Part shown: positions 15,341 to 17,453 of the stretch, piece by piece
Layout of the letters: the number at the start of each line of letters is the position of its first letter
Position numbering within the stretch: the stretch's first letter is position 1
Assembly: GCA_016932755.1 (NCBI GenBank)
Contig: JAFGCE010000054.1
Location: forward strand, 1 to 17,453
Source of the DNA: Candidatus Woesearchaeota archaeon
Lineage (GTDB): Archaea > Nanobdellota > Nanobdellia > Woesearchaeales > JAGWAF01
Direction of reading: 5' to 3'
DNA length: 17,453 nucleotides
Program-made: the position numbers and the translations under genes
Notes under the pieces: generated by a model
Told to the model about the DNA's origin: nothing
What the model saw: only the letters and a program-made list of their open reading frames with translations
Database searches by the model: none

Positions 15341-15370
15341 CAATAACCCCCAAGATTTTGGTTCACTGAA

Positions 15371-15384
15371 GCTTATTTAAATAT
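15371..15384 (-). promoter_or_regulatory. Probable TATA box for the thyA operon
   Basis: On the minus strand the region reads ATATTTAAATAAGC. Its centre is about 38 bases before the thyA ATG. A start near 15351 would leave a short leader containing GGGGGT. Confidence 0.4.
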
Positions 15385-15406
15385 TTCTATTTTATATGAT
15401 AGAAAT
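15383..15406. repeat. Perfect inverted repeat between thyA and nucS (possible operator)
   Basis: ATTTCTAT at 15383-15390 and ATAGAAAT at 15399-15406 are exact reverse complements separated by 8 bases. The repeat spans the divergent promoter region, touching the thyA TATA box and preceding nucS. Arms one helical turn and a half apart suit a dimeric regulator. Confidence 0.45.
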
Positions 15407-15437
15407 CTATTAAAACCTTGGAGATAATTCAGGAATA

Positions 15438-16181
15438 ATGCTGAAAACATCTGATTATGCGATGATTCTGAAAAATGCGCTCAATAAGCAGTATTCCATT
15501 ATTTTCGGGTGCAGCTGCGAGATTAAGTACAGCGGAAGGGCTGAAAGCTACCTTCCGGAAGGCGACAGGATTATAATAATCAAGGAAGACGGCACTTTGC
15601 TTGTCCACCAGCCTACAGGCAACAACCCTGTGAACTATATGAAGCAGGGAACTGAGCATATACTTTCCCATGAAAAAGACAGCGTTGTGCTGAAAAGCAG
15701 GAGCGCAAAAGAGTTTATGGAGATAGAGCTCAAAAAAATACACTTTTTCAACTACCTGAAACTTAGCGACGGCCAGTCAATACTTCTTAAAGGAACTGAA
15801 AAAGACATGGCTGACATGATAATAAACAACCCTTCATTAGTGGAGGACGGATTCAAGCCCCTTAGCATGGAGGAGCATACAAAATACGGGTTTATTGATG
15901 TATTTGGCTATGACAAAGGCAAGATTCTGACTGTTGTTGAATGCAAGAGGTATACTGCTGACTTGGCTGCAGTGACCCAGCTAAGAAGGTATGTTGAGAA
16001 AATACAGGAATCAAAAGGTGTCAAAAAAGTCAGGGGAATCCTGGCAGCGCCGAAAATAAGCCCGAATGCCCTTAAGATGCTTGAAGACTGGGGATTCTCG
16101 TTCAAGGAGATAAAGCCGCCAAAATATCTTGAGGAGTTTGACAAGTCACAGCAAAGGCTTGACTATTTCGGGCAGAAGTAG
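15438..16181 (+). CDS. nucS: Endonuclease NucS / EndoMS
   Basis: A 247-residue DNA endonuclease; archaeal homologues cut mismatched duplexes (EndoMS) and branched or flap DNA. The RecB-like catalytic set is visible: D154 in GFIDVFGYD, E168 and K170 in VECKRY, and Q181 in VTQLRRY. Each position is six lower than the reported P. abyssi residues. The C-terminus QQRLDYF (238-244) is a textbook PCNA-interacting motif, so recruitment by the sliding clamp is expected. The N-terminal domain (about 1-125) corresponds to the DNA-binding/dimerisation part. It is divergent from thyA with a perfect inverted repeat between them. Its 3' end overlaps the small minus-strand gene by 19 bases. Confidence 0.95.
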   Translation: MLKTSDYAMILKNALNKQYSIIFGCSCEIKYSGRAESYLPEGDRIIIIKEDGTLLVHQPTGNNPVNYMKQGTEHILSHEKDSVVLKSRSAKEFMEIELKKIHFFNYLKLSDGQSILLKGTEKDMADMIINNPSLVEDGFKPLSMEEHTKYGFIDVFGYDKGKILTVVECKRYTADLAAVTQLRRYVEKIQESKGVKKVRGILAAPKISPNALKMLEDWGFSFKEIKPPKYLEEFDKSQQRLDYFGQK

Positions 16182-16414
16182 ATGCTCATTTCTTCCAGCC
16201 TGCTTTTCAGCTCTCCTTTCTTTATGTCAGTGAGCGAAAAGCAGTCCTGGCAGTCCAGGATTATCTTTCTGTCAAAGTCAATCACTATATAGCCTCCGTC
16301 TAGAAACAATGTCGGCTGTGTTTTATTTTCCAGGATTTCAATAACCTTTCTGAAATGCTCCCTAAATATTTTTATTTTCCTGTTTTTGACAAATATGACA
16401 TTTACAAATGACAT
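16163..16414 (-). CDS. Small unrecognised protein, 83 residues
   Basis: I do not recognise this family. From ATG 16414 it encodes 83 residues: a basic helical stretch (about 1-28), two beta-type segments (TLFLDGGYIVIDFDRKIILDC), and a C-terminal helix ending IYFCPK. Three cysteines (DCQDC and the final FCPK) could be structural. The frame extends to a TTG at 16456. However, a TATA-like CATATTAAAG centred near 16440 predicts transcription starting at the ATG 16414, so the shorter form is preferred. Support for a real gene is the promoter fit and its filling of the gap between nucS and the next gene. It could still be spurious. Confidence 0.55.
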   Translation of the reverse strand: MSFVNVIFVKNRKIKIFREHFRKVIEILENKTQPTLFLDGGYIVIDFDRKIILDCQDCFSLTDIKKGELKSRLEEMSIYFCPK

Positions 16415-16435
16415 AATGCTGATTATGATTCCTGC

Positions 16436-16445
16436 TTTAATATGA
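16436..16445 (-). promoter_or_regulatory. TATA-like element for the 83-residue gene
   Basis: On the minus strand CATATTAAAG is centred about 26 bases before ATG 16414, the spacing of a leaderless promoter. It decides between ATG 16414 and TTG 16456. Confidence 0.4.
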
Positions 16446-16467
16446 ATTCCTGCCAAAAAACCGAAAT

Positions 16468-16477
16468 TCTTTTATTG
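16468..16477 (+). promoter_or_regulatory. TATA-like element for the UPF0200 gene
   Basis: TCTTTTATTG is centred about 27 bases before ATG 16500, again predicting a leaderless transcript. Confidence 0.35.
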
Positions 16478-16499
16478 TTGTATCTGCTTTGTTTGTCAT

Positions 16500-17042
16500 A
16501 TGAAAATAATTGCAATAACAGGCATGCCTGGAAGCGGAAAGAAAATAATAAGGCAGGAGATTGAAAAAAAAGGGATTCCTGTGTTTGTAATGAGGCATGT
16601 TGTTGAGGATGACCTGAGGGCAAAAGGAGTTGAGCCTACAAACACGTCTTTAAGAGAATATGCGACTAAATTAAGGAAAGAGCATGGGCTTGACATTGTA
16701 GCCAAAAGGTCGCTTGAAATTGTCAGAAAAATGGGGGTTCATGTTGTTGTCCTTGACGGAATAAGGGGTGATGCTGAGATACATTTCCTCAAGTCACAGC
16801 CTGATATAGATTTTATCCTTATTGCAGCAATTGCTTCAAAGGAAACAAGGTTTGAAAGATTAAAGCAGAGAGGGCTTGAATGGGACATGAAGACAAAAGA
16901 GGAGTTTGAATACAGGGAAAAGAAAGAGCTTGGCTGGGGTCTTGGGGCAGCTATTGAACTTGCTGACTACAAAATAGAAAACGAAGGAACAGTTGAAGAG
17001 TTCAGGAAAAATATTGAAAAGGTTTTGAAGAAGATACTTTAG
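16500..17042 (+). CDS. UPF0200-family P-loop kinase-like protein
   Basis: A 180-residue archaeal P-loop protein related to dephospho-CoA kinase and adenylate kinase-like enzymes. The order of motifs matches UPF0200: an N-terminal ITGMPGSGK loop (6-14), a GIPVFVMRHVVEDDL segment, VVVLDGIRGDAEI as the Walker B-like strand, SKETRFERLKQRG as the LID-like segment, and LADYKIENEGTVEEF near the C-terminus. The family substrate is not established. One oddity is that the residue after the Walker lysine is Lys15 rather than Ser/Thr, the Mg-coordinating position. Catalysis may be altered or lost. The stop overlaps the convergent HIT-like gene by 4 bases. Confidence 0.87.
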   Translation: MKIIAITGMPGSGKKIIRQEIEKKGIPVFVMRHVVEDDLRAKGVEPTNTSLREYATKLRKEHGLDIVAKRSLEIVRKMGVHVVVLDGIRGDAEIHFLKSQPDIDFILIAAIASKETRFERLKQRGLEWDMKTKEEFEYREKKELGWGLGAAIELADYKIENEGTVEEFRKNIEKVLKKIL

Positions 17043-17453
17043 AAATCTTTCATATACTTTCTCATTTTTGCAGCAGATTCCATAACCTGTTGTTTAACTT
17101 CATCTGTGACCATATTTTCTTTTGCATGGATTATTATTTTTTGCACAGAATCAATCTTTTCTCCGAATTTTTTCATCCACTCATATCTTGGAAACAACCA
17201 CAAATGAAAATTATATTTTGTATTTTCTCTCTGGAATAAATAAACATCTTTAATCCCCAGAACTTCTCTCATTCCTTTGCGAGCTTTTGTGACTAAATTA
17301 ATAAATTCCTGCGCTTCTTCATCTGTAAATCCTGCAACAGACCTTATCTTTCTTTTTGCAGCAACAACAAAGAATCCCGGAATTGGAATTTCCCAATCCT
17401 GCTCTAGGCTAAAATTTTCTGTTTTGATTATTATCTCATCAAATAATTTTTCA
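17039..17453 (-). CDS. HIT-like nucleotide hydrolase family protein (5' truncated at window edge)
   Basis: The frame continues upstream of the first internal ATG (17272) to the right edge, giving 137 visible residues; the true start is outside. The visible part begins with a strand region (WEIPIPGFFVVAAKRKIRS), then a helix (DEEAQEFINLVTKARKGM). The HIT-type signature follows in NFHLWLFPRY. HIT enzymes act on nucleoside phosphates or dinucleoside polyphosphates through a His-x-His-x-His triad. Here only the central, nucleophilic-position His remains, with Asn and Trp at the flanking positions. A C-terminal helical tail of about 50 residues follows. The family call is by segment order and the FHxWxxPR-like motif. 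Substrate is unknown. Confidence 0.65.
   Translation of the reverse strand, partial: EKLFDEIIIKTENFSLEQDWEIPIPGFFVVAAKRKIRSVAGFTDEEAQEFINLVTKARKGMREVLGIKDVYLFQRENTKYNFHLWLFPRYEWMKKFGEKIDSVQKIIIHAKENMVTDEVKQQVMESAAKMRKYMKDF

Noticed and set aside
1..17453. CRISPR array, insertion sequence, tRNA or rRNA gene
   Set aside because: I saw no regularly spaced repeats, transposase motifs, terminal inverted repeats or tRNA-like cloverleaf. The gaps between genes are too short to hold them.

Overview
The window reads as a compact, moderately AT-rich archaeal chromosome segment. Archaeal hallmarks are a Taw1/TYW1 wyosine enzyme, a Dph6-type diphthamide domain, NucS/EndoMS with a PCNA-binding tail, a UPF0200 kinase-like protein, and TATA boxes placed about 26-28 nt upstream of start codons with no room for a 5' leader. 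The Cys-rich CARDB surface-type protein, bacterial-style folate enzymes and very tight packing suggest a DPANN-type lineage (Woesearchaeota/Pacearchaeota-like). That placement is inference, as no rRNA gene is present.

Layout. 1-1051: 3' part of a CARDB/Cys-rich surface-type protein, then a poly-T terminator. 1154-3347: a two-gene operon for a Mg-chelatase-like AAA+ ATPase and a VWA/MIDAS protein. 3289-4488 (minus): a PIN-like protein with an unknown C-terminal half. 4584-6741: a metallophosphoesterase overlapping a fusion of an asparagine-synthetase-type and a Dph6-type PP-loop ATPase. 6728-7675 (minus): Taw1, divergent from an unrecognised 166-residue protein (7729-8229). 8272-8697: dUTPase. 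8680-10739 (minus): a thymidylate-synthase-like fusion protein followed by a dTMP-kinase-like protein. 10842-11474: a VUT/YhhQ-type queuosine-precursor transporter. 11448-15340 (minus): the operon thyA-folA-glyA-folC. 15438-16181: nucS, divergent from thyA. 16163-16414 (minus): a small unknown protein. 16500-17042: a UPF0200 kinase-like protein. 17039-17453 (minus): the 3' part of a HIT-like protein running off the right edge.

How the genes fit together. The centre of the window holds nearly the whole thymidylate branch: dUTP to dUMP (dut), dUMP to dTMP (thyA, possibly also the TS-like protein), dTMP to dTDP (tmk-like), plus the folate cycle that feeds ThyA (DHFR, SHMT, FolC). A second theme is modification of the translation machinery: Taw1 for wyosine, Dph6 for diphthamide on aEF2, and a transporter likely to bring in preQ0 for archaeosine. 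NucS adds mismatch/DNA repair next to thyA.

Architecture. All six convergent gene pairs overlap at their 3' ends (4-59 bp). The five divergent gaps are 53-102 bp and carry back-to-back TATA-type promoters, one of which appears to be a single shared TATA element. No stretch over 300 bases lacks a gene. I saw no tRNA, rRNA, CRISPR array or insertion sequence.
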